Source: Acanthosepion pharaonis
Lineage: Eukaryota > Mollusca > Cephalopoda > Sepiida > Sepiidae
NCBI GenBank assembly: GCA_903632075.3
Contig: CAHIKZ030000251.1
Span: 752,001 to 816,000, forward strand
Reading direction: 5' to 3'
DNA length: 64,000 nt
Part shown: piece by piece, positions 9,780 to 20,630 of the stretch
Layout: each line of letters begins with the position of its first letter
How positions within the stretch are numbered: the stretch's first letter is position 1
Notes under the pieces: generated by a model
The model's input: only the letters and a program-made list of their open reading frames with translations
Databases searched by the model: none
Told to the model about the DNA's origin: nothing
Made by a program: the position numbers and the translations under genes

Positions 9780-10830
9780 AAGGTTTAATGAACATTTTTA
9801 ACGATCCTTTTTAATGAATTTTTTTAACGATCCTTTTTAATCATTTTCTTTAACGAACATTTTAATGATCGTTTTTTAATGATCTTCTTTAACGATCCAG
9901 TTTAAGTATCTTCTTTAACGATCCTTCTTAATGATCTTTTTTAATGTTCTTCTTTAAAGATCCTTTTTAATTATCGTTTTAATGATCTTCTTTAACGATC
10001 CTTTTTTAATCACATTTTTAATGATCTTCTTTAATGGTCCTTTTTAATCATCTTCTTTAACGAACGTTTTTAATGATACTTTTTAATGATTTTCTTTAAT
10101 GATCCTTCTTAATATTCATCTTTAATGATACTTTTTAATGATCGTTTTTAATGATCTTTTTGATGATCCTTTTTAATATTCATTTTTAATGATTTTCTTT
10201 AACAATCCTTTAATGATTTTAATGATCCTTTTTAATTATTGTTTAATGATCTTCTTTAACGATATTTCTTAATGATTGTTTTTAATGGTCCTCTTTAATG
10301 TTCCTTTTTAATGATCGCTTTTAATGATCTTTTTAACGACATTTTTAATGATCTTCTTTAACGATCACTTTTAATGAACTTCTTTAACGAGCCTTTTAAT
10401 GATCGTATTATAATAATCATTAACGATCCTTTTTAATGACTTTTAATGATCTTCATTAACGATCCTTCTTAATGATCATCTTTAATGATACTTTTATAAT
10501 GATGGTTTTTAATGATCTTTTTAACGATCGTTTTATGTTCATTTTTAAGTGATTTTTTTAAATAATTCTTTTAATGATCTTTAATTATCCTTTTCAATGA
10601 TTTTTCTGTAATGATCCGTTTTAATGATTGTTTTTAATAATCTTCTTTAACGATCTTTTTCATAATTGTTTTAATGATCCTTTTTAACAATCTTCTGTAA
10701 TGATCATTTTAATGATCGTTTTTAATGATATTCTTTAACGATCGTTCTTAATTATCTTTGTTAATAACTTTCTTAACATCCCTTTTAGTGATCGTTTTTA
10801 ACGATCTTCTTCAATAATCATTTCTCGAAT
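9780..10830 (+). repeat. Degenerate short-period repeat of AATGATC/AACGATC units
   Basis: About 1 kb built of alternating TTTTTAATGATC-like and TTCTTTAACGATC-like units, period roughly 11-18 bp, with point changes throughout. No reading frame stays open. Confidence 0.9.
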
Positions 10831-10831
10831 A

Positions 10832-10910
10832 TTCAGACCGCCAGACGAAAATAAATAAATAATAAATGGAGTGTCTACTCAAAATGGTGATTCACTAGCA
10901 ATAATCAGTC
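10832..10910 (+). repeat. SINE-D tail fragment
   Basis: CGAATATTCAGACCGCCAGA and AAATGGAGTGTCTACTCAAA match the downstream part of the tRNA-headed copy at 62805-62990. Confidence 0.45.
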
Positions 10911-10954
10911 GGATTAATAAATAAAAATCAATTTCTTTAGAAATATTTATACAA

Positions 10955-11320
10955 GGTAAGCCAAAAGTGGATATATAGATATTTTTTGTTCACATTTTAT
11001 TACATTTACATTTGTTTAATCTCGTAAGTGCTCGAAATGTCCTTCTGCAGTATCGTAACATTCTTCGGACTTCTCCAGAACACTGTGACACACGGTACGA
11101 CACAAATTCCGGTAGGCATCAATGTCACGTCTACTGTTTGGGGATTTTTCTCCGAAACCGTAGTCTTGACTATGTCCCATCCCACCATAAAAAAATATGA
11201 AGGGTGAACGTAGTGGTTATTTAAAGCCGTCACAATTATTCATAATATCTGAAAAAATAGTAAAACATCACGTCAGTATATAAATAATTAAACAACTGTA
11301 TATCGACTTTTGACCCCACC
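10955..11320 (-). pseudogene. Short Tc1/mariner-like element with transposase C terminus
   Basis: The minus strand encodes PSYFFMVGWDIVKTTVSEKN then, after a frameshift, DIDAYRNLCRTV and AEGHFEHL, which match the end of mariner-type DDE transposases. CCAAAAGTGGATATATAG on the left and TATATCGACTTTTGACCCC on the right could be its terminal inverted repeats, which would make it a deletion derivative of about 360 bp. Confidence 0.6.
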
Positions 11321-11339
11321 ATATATATATAAGACGTTT

Positions 11340-11353
11340 TTTATGCTTATATA

Positions 11354-11400
<47 letters not shown>
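11340..11400. repeat. (TA)n microsatellite
   Basis: TA tract with one interruption. Confidence 0.95.
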
Positions 11401-11404
<4 letters not shown>

Positions 11405-11452
11405 CTATTTATATATAAATATATATTAATAATATTATTATATATATATGAA

Positions 11453-11625
<173 letters not shown>

Positions 11626-11639
11626 ATACGGTTTATTAT

Positions 11640-12185
11640 TCCAGACCTTTTCCAGACCTTTGCCACAGCATTTCTACCAGGAATTTCAATTTTCGTTAAG
11701 TCTGACCAAAGTACATTTTCCCAAAATGCTGCAGGTTTGATACAAAGCTCGTTTGCAAAATCCAGTCTAGCAAGAACGTGTTTTCGCTTAAGAAGTGTTT
11801 TTTTTTTTTCCTTGGAGTCCTCGAAAAGATGTCATATCGACGAAGTGAACGAATACTTGTATCCGTAGTAACTTTTAATCCACTTACTTCTAGTCCACCC
11901 TGACGTACTTTAAGCGTAACTCGGGGCTCGTTGCCAACATTTCTCGCCAATTATCTTGCCGTGCGTTCAGTTACTTTTCTTTTGGGGGTGGGGGAATGGA
12001 ATGACACGTCTTCCAGTGACGAACTATCGTACCAACTGAAGTCAATGGCACATTTAATTGACTAGATATCTTTCTCTAACCAGGTCCATTTGAAATACGT
12101 AAAAACCATTTTTTTGCAATTTGTTGTAAACTTGTGCGTGGCACTGTAAATAAACGACTGTATACCTACTTTTGGTCCCTCTCTG
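11640..12185 (-). pseudogene. Tc1-like transposase fragment
   Basis: Read on the minus strand, 11990-11640 encodes RNVGNEPRVTLKV (helix-turn-helix region), then a frameshift at a poly(A) run, then LLKRKHVLARLDFANE and WENVLWSDLTKIE, which contains the first catalytic Asp (WSD) of Tc1 transposases. The segment up to 12185 ends with an inverted-repeat-like CTACTTTTGGTCC. It sits in the intron just upstream of channel exon 3. It is not functional. Confidence 0.75.
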
Positions 12186-12211
12186 TATACATGTACTGTT
12201 TTTCGTTCCAG

Positions 12212-12343
12212 TTGTGTACACGCCAGACAACGTGGTTTTCAAATGGGAAGATGATAATGCCGTTACTTACAATCGGGAAATGGAAATGGCCCAGTTCGAA
12301 ATAGGGCATATAGAGCACAAAGACTGCACGGGAGATTTTGAAG
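12212..12343 (+). CDS. Exon 3: loop B to loop C of the ligand-binding domain
   Basis: 132 nt; acceptor AG at 12210-12211, donor GTAAGA at 12344. The phase-1 codon completed by TT encodes Phe, giving FVYTPDNVVFKWEDDNAV, then AQFEIGHIEHKDCTGDFE. FVYTPDNVVFKW aligns with loop B of the glycine receptor (GYTMNDLIFEW). The Cys in KDCTG is the first partner of the loop-C disulfide and pairs with Cys in the next exon (NNFTC). The intron just upstream is occupied by a decayed Tc1-like transposon. Confidence 0.93.
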
Positions 12344-12529
12344 GTAAGAACTTTATTCCACTATCCTGATTGGGAATCAATCAGCGTTGTTGCGGGTCTT
12401 GGCTTTGAATATTTCCGGACGGCATCATCCACACACAGATCAGTAAAAAACAGTCAAGGAACTTTGTGTCAGCGATACCCATTTTTTCTTTTCTTTTTGG
12501 TACGTTTTTTCTATCTAGGATCACAGTGT

Positions 12530-13360
12530 AGTATAGTTGGCTACTCGTATTCGAGGATACCTGTCTACCAGGGCGGGTAGCCAATCCCTATTGCAGACAC
12601 TTGCTCAGGCGCATTTGCGTTTATTCAACACCCACACAGCCCACCTGTGGTTTATACTGCAATTATGCTGAGCTTAGTTACAGTTTCTGGGAGAGAGCGT
12701 GTTATCAACAATTTGAACAATGCCCGCACTCTCAAGCCCTCGGCCACGATGACTTCTGACATCGTGCTAGCACAGCTAGCGACAACCCCCAAGGGTTCCA
12801 TCTACCCAATTTCACTCACAAGGCTTGAGTCAAACCCGTAGTATGGTTTTCGGGCACTTTTCAAGGGTGCCGCACGTTGGGATCGACCCCTCCAGTCCGA
12901 TAACATCAGGAAGTCTCTTTATTTACATTATTCGGATTATTGTCGCCATATTTATTACAACGTTTCTCCTGTTAATTTCCCTCTGAAAGTTCTTCACTGC
13001 CTTAACCAGGTATTGAACTCACACTCTTTGGGTCCTGTCACTGGATCTAACTAACGCCTTTATCCACTGTGCCATAACTGATAACTGACACCCATTAAAC
13101 AGTCCACCCCGGTGAGCGAATTAAAAGGTTCAGTTCGACATTCTAACTACCTGAAGAAGGCCGGAGCGTACAACGGCCGAAACGTTGTAATAAATATGGT
13201 GACAAAGATGAAGACAATAGTCCGAATAATGTACATAATATCTCATCTCAGAAAATATAGACAGATAAGGAAGTTTCTTTCTTGACAAATCGACTATGGT
13301 GAAATTCGAACCCGGGTCTCATGATCAGGATGCGGACGTTCTAACCACTCGGATACAATG
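12530..13360 (-). mobile_element. SINE-B copy, interrupted by SINE-A
   Basis: 12530-12920 is the reverse complement of the SINE-B 3' part and body, and 13268-13360 is its head (reverse of GAGACCCGGGTTCGAATTTC). The two pieces join cleanly if 12921-13267 is removed. This copy is therefore older than the SINE-A inside it. Confidence 0.75.
12921..13267 (-). mobile_element. SINE-A, inverted-tail form, nested in SINE-B
   Basis: Flanked by AGGAAGTCTCTTT (12908-12920) and AGGAAGTTTCTTT (13268-13280), a 13-bp target-site duplication with one mismatch. Inside, read on the minus strand, are an inverted tail, the tRNA-like head (rc of CCACTGTGCCATAA at about 13065), the body and a shortened forward tail. 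The + strand end carries CTGAAGAAGGCCGGAGC and CGGCCGAAACGTTGTAAT. Confidence 0.8.
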
Positions 13361-13699
13361 TAGTACATGGCAGTTAATTTAACTTCTCTTTCCACATCTG
13401 CGAATATGCAGATAAATTCGGCAGCTCTAATGGTCGTTCAATTCATTAGAACCTATTAATGTTCATTACTTGAAAACCTTCTGCAAGAGCCGGTTCACAA
13501 ATTCTATTTTGTGAGCGGTTAATCAAATTTGACCAGTGTTTCGCTTTAGTGATGATAAATGTAATTTTTTTTAAATATCTTTAATGGCTCCTTAATTTTG
13601 AAACAAAAATAATATTTTTATTGAAAAATTTAACCATACTTGGTTATATTTTTGTGACATAATTTAAATAAAATTTTAAAATTAGTCTTGTAAATGACA

Positions 13700-14085
13700 T
13701 AACTATTTTTAAACATTCTTTTTATAGATACAAATATTTAAGTCAATGCTCTGTTTATAATAAACAGTATTAAACAACATTTACCGGCCTGAATGTCTGA
13801 TAAATTTTCATAGAAAATATTCGTTCTCCGGCATGATTTGAACCTATATCCTATAAGGAACCGTCATATAGCTTGATGTTCTCTTAAACGACCGAGCCAC
13901 AGAGAATCGTTCGGTTAGCAAGGTCGAATTTATTGCCTTTAAACTTCAATCTTCCATGATTCTCTCACGTACATTCATATCATTCAGGTCGGTAAATGTT
14001 GTTAATACTGTTTGTATTTATAAAAAGAGTGTCTAAACATAAAAATGTCTTAATAATAATTGTCGGACTTTGTCCATTTCATAAC
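13700..14085 (-). mobile_element. SINE-D, tRNA-derived SINE with inverted tails
   Basis: On the minus strand, the head at about 13915-13835 contains CTGTGGCTCGGTCGTTTAAG and GGTTCAAATCATGCC, like boxes A and B. Downstream is a tail with ATTCAGGCCGGTAAATGTTG. Upstream of the head the same tail appears inverted (13985-14085, ATTCAGGTCGGTAAATGTTG on the + strand). The related copy at 38695-39000 has the same order. Confidence 0.6.
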
Positions 14086-14480
14086 TAAGTATAAATAAAA
14101 TAAATGCTTACTTGCGATTTTTAATAGCCTCGCCTCCAATTCATCTGACTTCAACATTCTAATCTTTTAATGAAACATTCTGTATTCCGGTTGCTTTATT
14201 CTTTGGATCATGTTCAAGATAAACAGTTGCTGATAATGGAATTTATTATCCATTTTAATTTTAAAAAACCTTACTACAAATATTTCAATTATAAATTTTA
14301 TAGGGCCGTGCTATAAGGCTTTTACTGATCATCGGAATAAAATTCCAACGCTCCAGTTTTGAGCCTAAACTTAATCTTTAAACTCACTTCCTAGAAAAAA
14401 ACGGTAACGATTTAAGAAATCTTGTATCATTATTTATCATGTTAATCCCCAACTTTCAAACTGAGTGCAATACTTTCTTT
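14086..14480. other. Intron sequence without recognised feature
   Basis: AT-rich; no recognisable repeat or coding signal. Confidence 0.35.
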
Positions 14481-14484
14481 TTAT

Positions 14485-15290
14485 TTGCCGTGTCCATTCA
14501 GGATATAGGCGATCATGGCTCTCCAGTTCCTTCTATCTCTTGTAGCTCTCAATAACTTTTGTTCTTTACTATTTTCCTTGCGCCATGTTCAGTCATCTAC
14601 TTGCTTAAGCCGGCTAGGTATTTCCTTTGTCTCTCTTTCACTTTATCCGACGTATCAGATTCTCCAAGCCTTCCTTTCTTGTTACGTGTCCTAGAAATTT
14701 CAGCTGCCTCTTCCTGATGTTAAGTATAAGCCTCCTCCATGTTAGCATCATGGTATGCTAATCTTCTAGCGAATCAGTGGAGGTCTTCTTTTATGTGCCG
14801 TGTCCCTTCAGGACGTAGGCGATCATGACTCTCCACTTCCCCCCTATCCCTTGAAGCTCTCAATATTTTTTGTCCCTTTGCTACTTCTCCGAGACCCTGT
14901 TCCGTCATCCACTTGCTTTCCCTTGTCTCTCTTTCCCTCTATTCGACCTATGAGTATCAGATTCTCCAAGCCCTCCTTTTTCATTACGTGTTCCATAAAT
15001 TTCAGCTGCCTCTTCCTGGTGTTAAGTATAAGCCTCCTCCTTGTTTGCATCCTCTCCAAAACCTCATCGTTGCTCTCACGCTCAGTCCACATCCTTAGTA
15101 TCCTTCTATAGAACCATACCTCCGTTCCCTCGAGTCACTACTTCATTCATCTTTGAGGAGACCATCGAACATTCGTTGCCGTAATGGAGGACAGATGTCA
15201 CGTAGCAACTGAGTACTCTTTTCTTGCTTACCAAAGAAATCCTCCTGTCTCGTAATACTTTGCCTAGCTTTTGAAATGCGTCTTTCGCAA
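14485..15290 (-). pseudogene. Two adjacent RTE-like LINE 3' ends, reverse orientation
   Basis: The minus strand carries two head-to-tail partial copies of the same LINE ORF2 end, 15290-14740 and 14740-14485. The first encodes TRRRLILNTRKRQLKFMEH and KKEGLENLILIGRIEGKRDK. Both end near the sequence GCATACCATGATGC or its equivalent. The frames are broken by indels. Confidence 0.75.
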
Positions 15291-15385
15291 TCCTAATACA
15301 TCTTATTTAATTTTAACAGCAGTCGACAAACTGATAGAGAATTTATCCATTTCGATGTTTCAGTCAGACAAAATGCCCGTGTTGG

Positions 15386-15422
<37 letters not shown>

Positions 15423-15485
15423 TTACATAAAAATGAAACACAATTGTACCCCATTTAGTTGACCATTTCGCTCCTCGAAAGATTT

Positions 15486-15685
15486 CAATTGTACACCATT
15501 TACATGGCTATTTCGCTCCTCGAGAGATAACTCTCTTAGGAGAGAATTTCCATGGAGCTTATCAATACTAAAACATTTTTTTAATTATTATTATTAAACG
15601 TTTTAGTATTGACAAGCTCCAGCGAATTTCTCTAAGAGAGTAATCTCTCGATGAGCGAAATGGCCATATATATGGTATACAATTG
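15486..15685. mobile_element. Foldback (MITE-like) element of about 200 bp
   Basis: The left arm (CAATTGTACACC, then CATGGCTATTTCGCTCCTCG and AGCTTATCAATACTAAAAC) is the reverse complement of the right arm (GTTTTAGTATTGACAAGCTC through GGTATACAATTG), around a loop of about 20 bp rich in ATT. The arms are about 90 bp with few mismatches. No coding capacity, so at best non-autonomous. Confidence 0.75.
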
Positions 15686-15801
15686 AGTTTTCAATTTTAT
15701 CTAATTCCTTTACATGCTCTATAATAAATATATTGAGCTCTCTTTTGTGACTCAGTTTTAATATTTTATATTATTAGGATTCACTTGGATTACTTGCACG
15801 G

Positions 15802-15932
<131 letters not shown>

Positions 15933-16244
15933 TGGGCATAAATTATGCACAAATTATCCGAATATTCTATACCTTCGAGCGATTTCGACTATGCTTTTAT
16001 CCATTATTAAGGATGATTTCATTTTTTACTTTTAACTGAATGTATGAATTGTTTTATGTATGTATCTAGAGTAAAAGTAATGTTTTATTTTCCAAGCACG
16101 GTCAGAAGATAGTGGCCGTGTTCATACTTGATTTTACTGGTTGTTGTCTTTTTCTTTTTTATTAACAATGCTTCCATTATTTTTAGCCTTTTTGCTTGTG
16201 GATCAGGCTATTATATTTGTATTATCAATGATTGTATTGCAGAT

Positions 16245-16372
16245 GTATAGCCAAAAGCGCTGGGACATTCGGACAATTTCTACATGATTTATGTCCAGAA
16301 AAGAAGAAAATTACAAGAAAACAACAACAAATTTAACAGCAGTACCTTGTCATCCGTTTTTAGTGAAATTTG

Positions 16373-16375
<3 letters not shown>
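16245..16375 (+). pseudogene. Penelope-like element fragment (5' ORF part)
   Basis: Encodes FGQFLHDLCPEKKK, nearly the same as GQFLHTLCPEKKALVR at 17960-18010, and ends near a (TA)n tract at 16376. It is too short to classify alone; the call comes from the related longer copies. Confidence 0.45.

Positions 16376-16423
<48 letters not shown>
16376..16423. repeat. (TA)n microsatellite
   Basis: About 24 TA units directly after the Penelope-like fragment. Confidence 0.97.
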
Positions 16424-16425
<2 letters not shown>

Positions 16426-16533
16426 TGAACATTGAAGTCAATAATCAGAGGAGATTTATATTTACATACGCTCTATCTCTGATATTGAGCACTTTATGCC
16501 ATAAATATAGCAAACCATAAGACTATATTTCTT

Positions 16534-16537
<4 letters not shown>

Positions 16538-16599
<62 letters not shown>
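16538..16599. repeat. (TA)n microsatellite
   Basis: About 31 TA units. Confidence 0.97.
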
Positions 16600-16602
<3 letters not shown>

Positions 16603-16879
16603 TATTGCTCGATTGAAAATCTCGGATGACTCAACTTGTAGACACCTGAGGGCAAATTGGTACCCGAGGAAAATATTGGAAGTAAAATAATCAGAACGAG
16701 GCGAAAAAAAATCGCCATGTGTCTTAAGTCCTTAGTCCAAAGAAAAAAAAAACAAGCGAGTATAAAGACAACGAAAATGTAGAGGTCTCAATACGCCGAA
16801 TAAAGCGGTAAATTAGCCAGTCTACCCTGAAAAGCCATTTAGGTGAAACCTAGGTAGGTTTGCCTGGCTTGTTAGGATT

Positions 16880-16882
<3 letters not shown>

Positions 16883-16971
<89 letters not shown>
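16883..16971. repeat. (TA)n microsatellite
   Basis: About 44 uninterrupted TA units, adjoining a minus-strand Penelope-like fragment. Confidence 0.97.
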
Positions 16972-16974
<3 letters not shown>

Positions 16975-17045
16975 TTTAGGTAGCAATCCTTCTTTCATGC
17001 ATGTTTCATTGAATATGAAAATTTGAAACCTCCAACTTTTTAGTT
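16972..17045 (-). pseudogene. Penelope-like element fragment
   Basis: The minus strand reads IFIFNETCMKEGLLPKC and then runs into the TA tract as repeating Ile-Tyr. NETC...LLPK is the motif seen at 35134-35379 and 57361-57450. Confidence 0.5.
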
Positions 17046-17159
17046 AAAAATAATAATTCACCTCTTAGAACAAAATTAAATAGAAAAAATATTATTTAAG
17101 AATTTAAATACTCATTAAGGAATTGTATTCCTAATCAATGAAAATCCGTAAATAATTAT

Positions 17160-18077
17160 ATAGGCCATACTACAACATATTTGACAAGAAGACCCACACT
17201 ACATCTTTCTGACCATAGCTCAATTAGATCTTATTTAAATATTCATAGAGGCCTACCGGACCCTACTCGTGACATACTTGTTAGCAACACAAATATAATA
17301 GCATTATCTACATGCAAAAAAAGGGCTAAAAATAATGGAAACTTTATTAACAAAAACAAAAAAAAACAACACTCAGTAATATTAACTATGAACATGGACA
17401 CAATATCTTGACCGTGTTTTGAAAATGAAAACGTTATATAAATATATACATACAACAATCTATTTCTTGTTAACAGTTAATATATTTCAACCTTGAAAAT
17501 GGATAAATGTATAGCCGAGAGCGCTCGGAAAGAAAGAACAATAGGACAGTTTTACATATCCTCCGAAAAGAAAAAATTGTGATCAGATTATCCAGACGTT
17601 TATCCAGACGTCTTACGTCACACCTATCTGATCACAGCTCCATCAGAACACATTTAAACACACACTCAGATTTACCCAACACCATTAAGAAGATACTAGT
17701 AGAAAACACAAATATATTAACTGCATCCACCTGCAAAAAAGACTAAAAATAATGGAAGCTTTAATAATAAAAATGAAGAAACAAACTCTTAACGATATTA
17801 ACTACGAAAAAAGCCAAAATGTGCTAACCGTATTCGGAAATTAAAAACATCCCTGCCACACACTGATACATACATAGAACGCACACACTCAACTAAGCTG
17901 AAAATCGAATCATCCTTGATAATGGCTAAAGGTATACCCGAAAGCGCTCGGAAATATAAAACATTCGGACAGTTCTTACACACCCTTTGTCCAGAAAAGA
18001 AAGCGCTTGTAAGAACACAAGAAAAATTAAATAAAAAGCTCAACCGTAGTACCTTGTCTGACGTTTTTAATGAAACA

Positions 18078-18078
<1 letters not shown>
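17160..18078 (+). pseudogene. Repeated Penelope-like 5' region fragments
   Basis: Two diverged copies of the same block, LSDHSSIRSYLNIHRGLPDP near 17200 and a related LSDHSSIRTHLNTHSDLPNT near 17630, are followed at 17920-18078 by KGIPESARKYKTFGQFLHTL and LNRSTLSDVFNETC, which ends against (TA)n. Stops and frameshifts break every frame. The family call is by similarity to the fragment beside a Penelope-type RT at 34660-35379. Confidence 0.5.

Positions 18079-18132
<54 letters not shown>
18079..18132. repeat. (TA)n microsatellite, 59 bp before channel exon 4
   Basis: About 27 TA units, close to the exon 4 acceptor at 18192. Confidence 0.97.
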
Positions 18133-18135
<3 letters not shown>

Positions 18136-18191
18136 TTTATGTAACTTATTCTGTAATTGGATATAAATCGTTCGGCTTATTTCTTTTTCAG

Positions 18192-18583
18192 AAAATAACT
18201 TTACTTGTATTCGAGCGGACATATACCTAAACCGGAAGTTCGAGTTTTTCCTACTGCACGTCTTTATTCCGAGCACTTTGATTGTGGTTATTTCTTGGGT
18301 GTCCTTTTGGCTGCCAATCGACGCTGTACCGGCCCGAATCGCCCTCGGAAGCACGACTGTGTTGACTATGATCACACAACGCCAAAGTACTGCCATCTCT
18401 CTCCCCCCTGTCAGCTATATCAAGGCTATAGACGTATGGACAGTCTCTTGTCTAGTATTTGTCTTTGCAGCTCTGCTAGAATACGCATTGGTGAACATTT
18501 ACTCAAGAAGAGAAGTAAAACGGGTTATGATAAAACTGGTTCCTTCTAAAGAAGCGAAAGGCAGTTTCATCAAATCTAAGCAG
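18192..18583 (+). CDS. Exon 4: end of loop C, M1, M2, M3 and start of cytoplasmic loop
   Basis: 392 nt; acceptor TTTCAG, donor CAG|GTGAGT, phase 1 in and phase 0 out. After ENNFTCIRADIYL comes M1 (FIPSTLIVVISWVSFWL), then DAVPAR, the M2 pore helix (IALGSTTVLTMITQ), LPPVSYIKAIDVW and M3 (CLVFVFAALLEYALVN), followed by a basic loop start. Pro at -2', Ala at -1' and Arg at 0' mark an anion-selective pore. Pore-facing residues are Ala 2', Thr 6' and Leu 9'. Ile at 12' and Arg at 15' differ from the usual Thr and Ser of glycine and glutamate receptors. The open frame runs past the donor into the intron; that extension is not coding. Confidence 0.95.
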
Positions 18584-19269
18584 GTGAGTTGCAACTCCCC
18601 GGTGCGCTACGGTATGGTACCTAGATATAGTCCTGGATGTTTTTGTTTTTTTTGTTTTTTTAAGATCTTAATTAAAATGAATAATTTAGCAAATACAACA
18701 GATCTAATCTGCCAGAAACGTTCGCATTAATTCCTGATTGACAATTTTCTTCCAGCATGTTTCCAAACCATTTCTCTAGAAATATTTAGATAATATGGCA
18801 CTGACGTCATTACTTTTAGATGCCTAATACAAGATGGGGGAGTAATAATTGAGAAATTTTCTCAATTTGCTATAAACGGAGGCGGCTTAATAAAAGTGGG
18901 GTTTGGAAAATCATTACAGAATCTAAAAGTGTGAAATTAATAAACGAGATGACTTTAAGAAGCAAGGAATAGTTGGAAAATCTTCCTGGTTTCAATGCAT
19001 TTCTATCGAAACATTACTAGCATTATAAATATAACACATTATTAATGCTTATAATAAACATAACAGGCTATTATTAATGCTTATAATAAATATAACAGGC
19101 TATTATTAATGCTTATAATAAATATAACAGCCTACTATTATTCCTTATAATAAATATAACAGGCTATTATTAATACTTGCATTAATTCTTGACCACTGAC
19201 AATCTCTTTCTCCTTGATTTTTTAATGCATTTCTATAGTAAAATCATTAGTAATACGTTCGCATTATAT

Positions 19270-19525
19270 ACGGATACCTCAGCACGGTGCAATGCTTAGC
19301 AAGCTTGTCCCACTAGAACAATTACGACTAATTAGTGAGTTCGATTCTCACTGGGTGACCTATATTTTTGTCTTCATGCCACATCTAAGCCACGCTTAGA
19401 AAATCGCCATCGGGCACCTCAGCGTGATATAATGGTTAGCAACCTTGTCTCGTTAAAACCATTACAAATGTGTAGTGAGTTCGATCCTCACTGGACACAT
19501 CTAAGCTATGCTTATAAAATAACCA
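19270..19525 (+). mobile_element. SINE-C dimer (two tRNA-like units head to tail)
   Basis: Each unit begins with (GGG)CACCTCAGCGTGATATAATG-like sequence, carries AATGGTTAGCAA (box A-like) and GAGTTCGATCCTCACT (box B-like), and ends CACATCTAAGCTATGCTTA. The second unit follows the first directly at about 19412. Confidence 0.75.
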
Positions 19526-19744
19526 TTCATATTATTCGTATAATAGTTCAGTTCTATAAGTAATGCTTATATTACTTGCTGACCACAGAAATCCCTTTCT
19601 TCTTCATCTTAAATGCATTTCTATAGAAACATCACTAGTTACAGATAGATATAACAAGCTTATTCTATTAATAACGTTTGCATTCATTCCTGACCATTGA
19701 CAATCCCTTCCTGACCATTGACAAATACCCACTCCCTGAGCTCC

Positions 19745-20035
19745 AGTTTTAGGGCCATGATACATTGAAAGACCGGTTCCCGTATGACTAACAAAGTTAA
19801 GCAACATTGAGTATGGTCAGTATCTAGATGGGTGGACACTTGGGAGTACCAGGTGCTTTGGATACATTGAGAGAGATAATGGCTATCAGCTCAGAATTGG
19901 AAAATGGAGAGCCGAGTTCTAATTCCAGTTGGGTGTCTTATATCTACTTACACGCAAATAACTTTGAGAAAGGTATAAATCGACCTCTTCTCTTCTCCAG
20001 CTATGGGTTAAATAGTAGGACATGTATCAGTAAAT
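19745..20035 (+). mobile_element. SINE-E, 5S rRNA-tRNA chimeric SINE
   Basis: 19750-19864 aligns along nearly all of an animal 5S rRNA: GGCCATGATACATTGAAAGA, CCGGTTCCCGT, AAGTTAAGCAACATTGAG, GGTCAGTATCTAGATGGGTG and GGGAGTACCAGGTGCT. A tRNA-like unit follows directly (GGCTATCAGCTCAG, GAGTTCTAATTCCAG), then a tail ending CTATGGGTTAAATAGTAGGA. The 5S part has changes in every helix, so it is not a functional 5S gene. The order 5S, tRNA, tail recalls AmnSINE1-type SINEs. Confidence 0.75.
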
Positions 20036-20194
20036 CATTATTATCTCCAAAGAATTCTTACAAAATATATTTTCTGGCTTTATATAACCAGCAAAATGTT
20101 GATAAGCCGTAAAAATACAAATCAATCAACAATCTTGATTTTTAGTAGATTTCTGTACAAACATCATTAACAGCACAATTACATTATAAATATA

Positions 20195-20630
20195 CATTAT
20201 TCGTACTATTGTCCTCATCTTTGTTGCCATATTTATTACAACGTTTCGGCCGTTGTACGCTCCGGCCTTCTTCAGGTGGTTGGAATTTCGAACTGAACCC
20301 TTTATTTCGATCACTGGGGTAGACTGTTCTAGTTCCACGTGCCATGTTCGATGGATGTCGGTTATCAGTTATCTCCTGCTAATTTCCCTCTGAAAGTTCT
20401 CCACTGCCTTAACCAGGTATTGAACTCACACTCTCTGGGCCTTGTCACTGGATCTAACCAACGCCTTTATCCACTGTGCCATGTGTCCTTGAGAACACCT
20501 GAAGAAGGTCGGAGCGTTCAACGGCCGAAACATTGTGATAAATATGGCAACAAAGTTGAGGACAATAGTCCGAATAATGTAAATAATGTACATAATACCT
20601 CATCTCAGAAATATAGACAGACATTATAAA
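20195..20630 (-). mobile_element. SINE-A, inverted-tail form with perfect target-site duplication
   Basis: ACATTATAAATATA is present at 20181-20194 and again at 20631-20644, flanking the composite exactly. On the minus strand the order is inverted tail, head (rc of CCACTGTGCCATGTGTCCTT), body and full tail. Both tails contain the CTGAAGAAGG...CGGCCGAAAC hairpin motif. The duplicated sequence also belongs to the local 120-bp repeat, so part of the match could pre-date insertion. Confidence 0.8.

Noticed and set aside
18584..18730. Extension of the exon 4 frame into VSCNSPVRYG and beyond
   Set aside because: A consensus GTGAGT donor follows CAG exactly where the receptor alignment moves to the cytoplasmic loop, and exon 5 continues in the right phase.
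19750..19866. Functional 5S rRNA gene
   Set aside because: There are many substitutions in paired regions, and it is fused to a tRNA-like unit and SINE tail without a Pol III T-run terminator.
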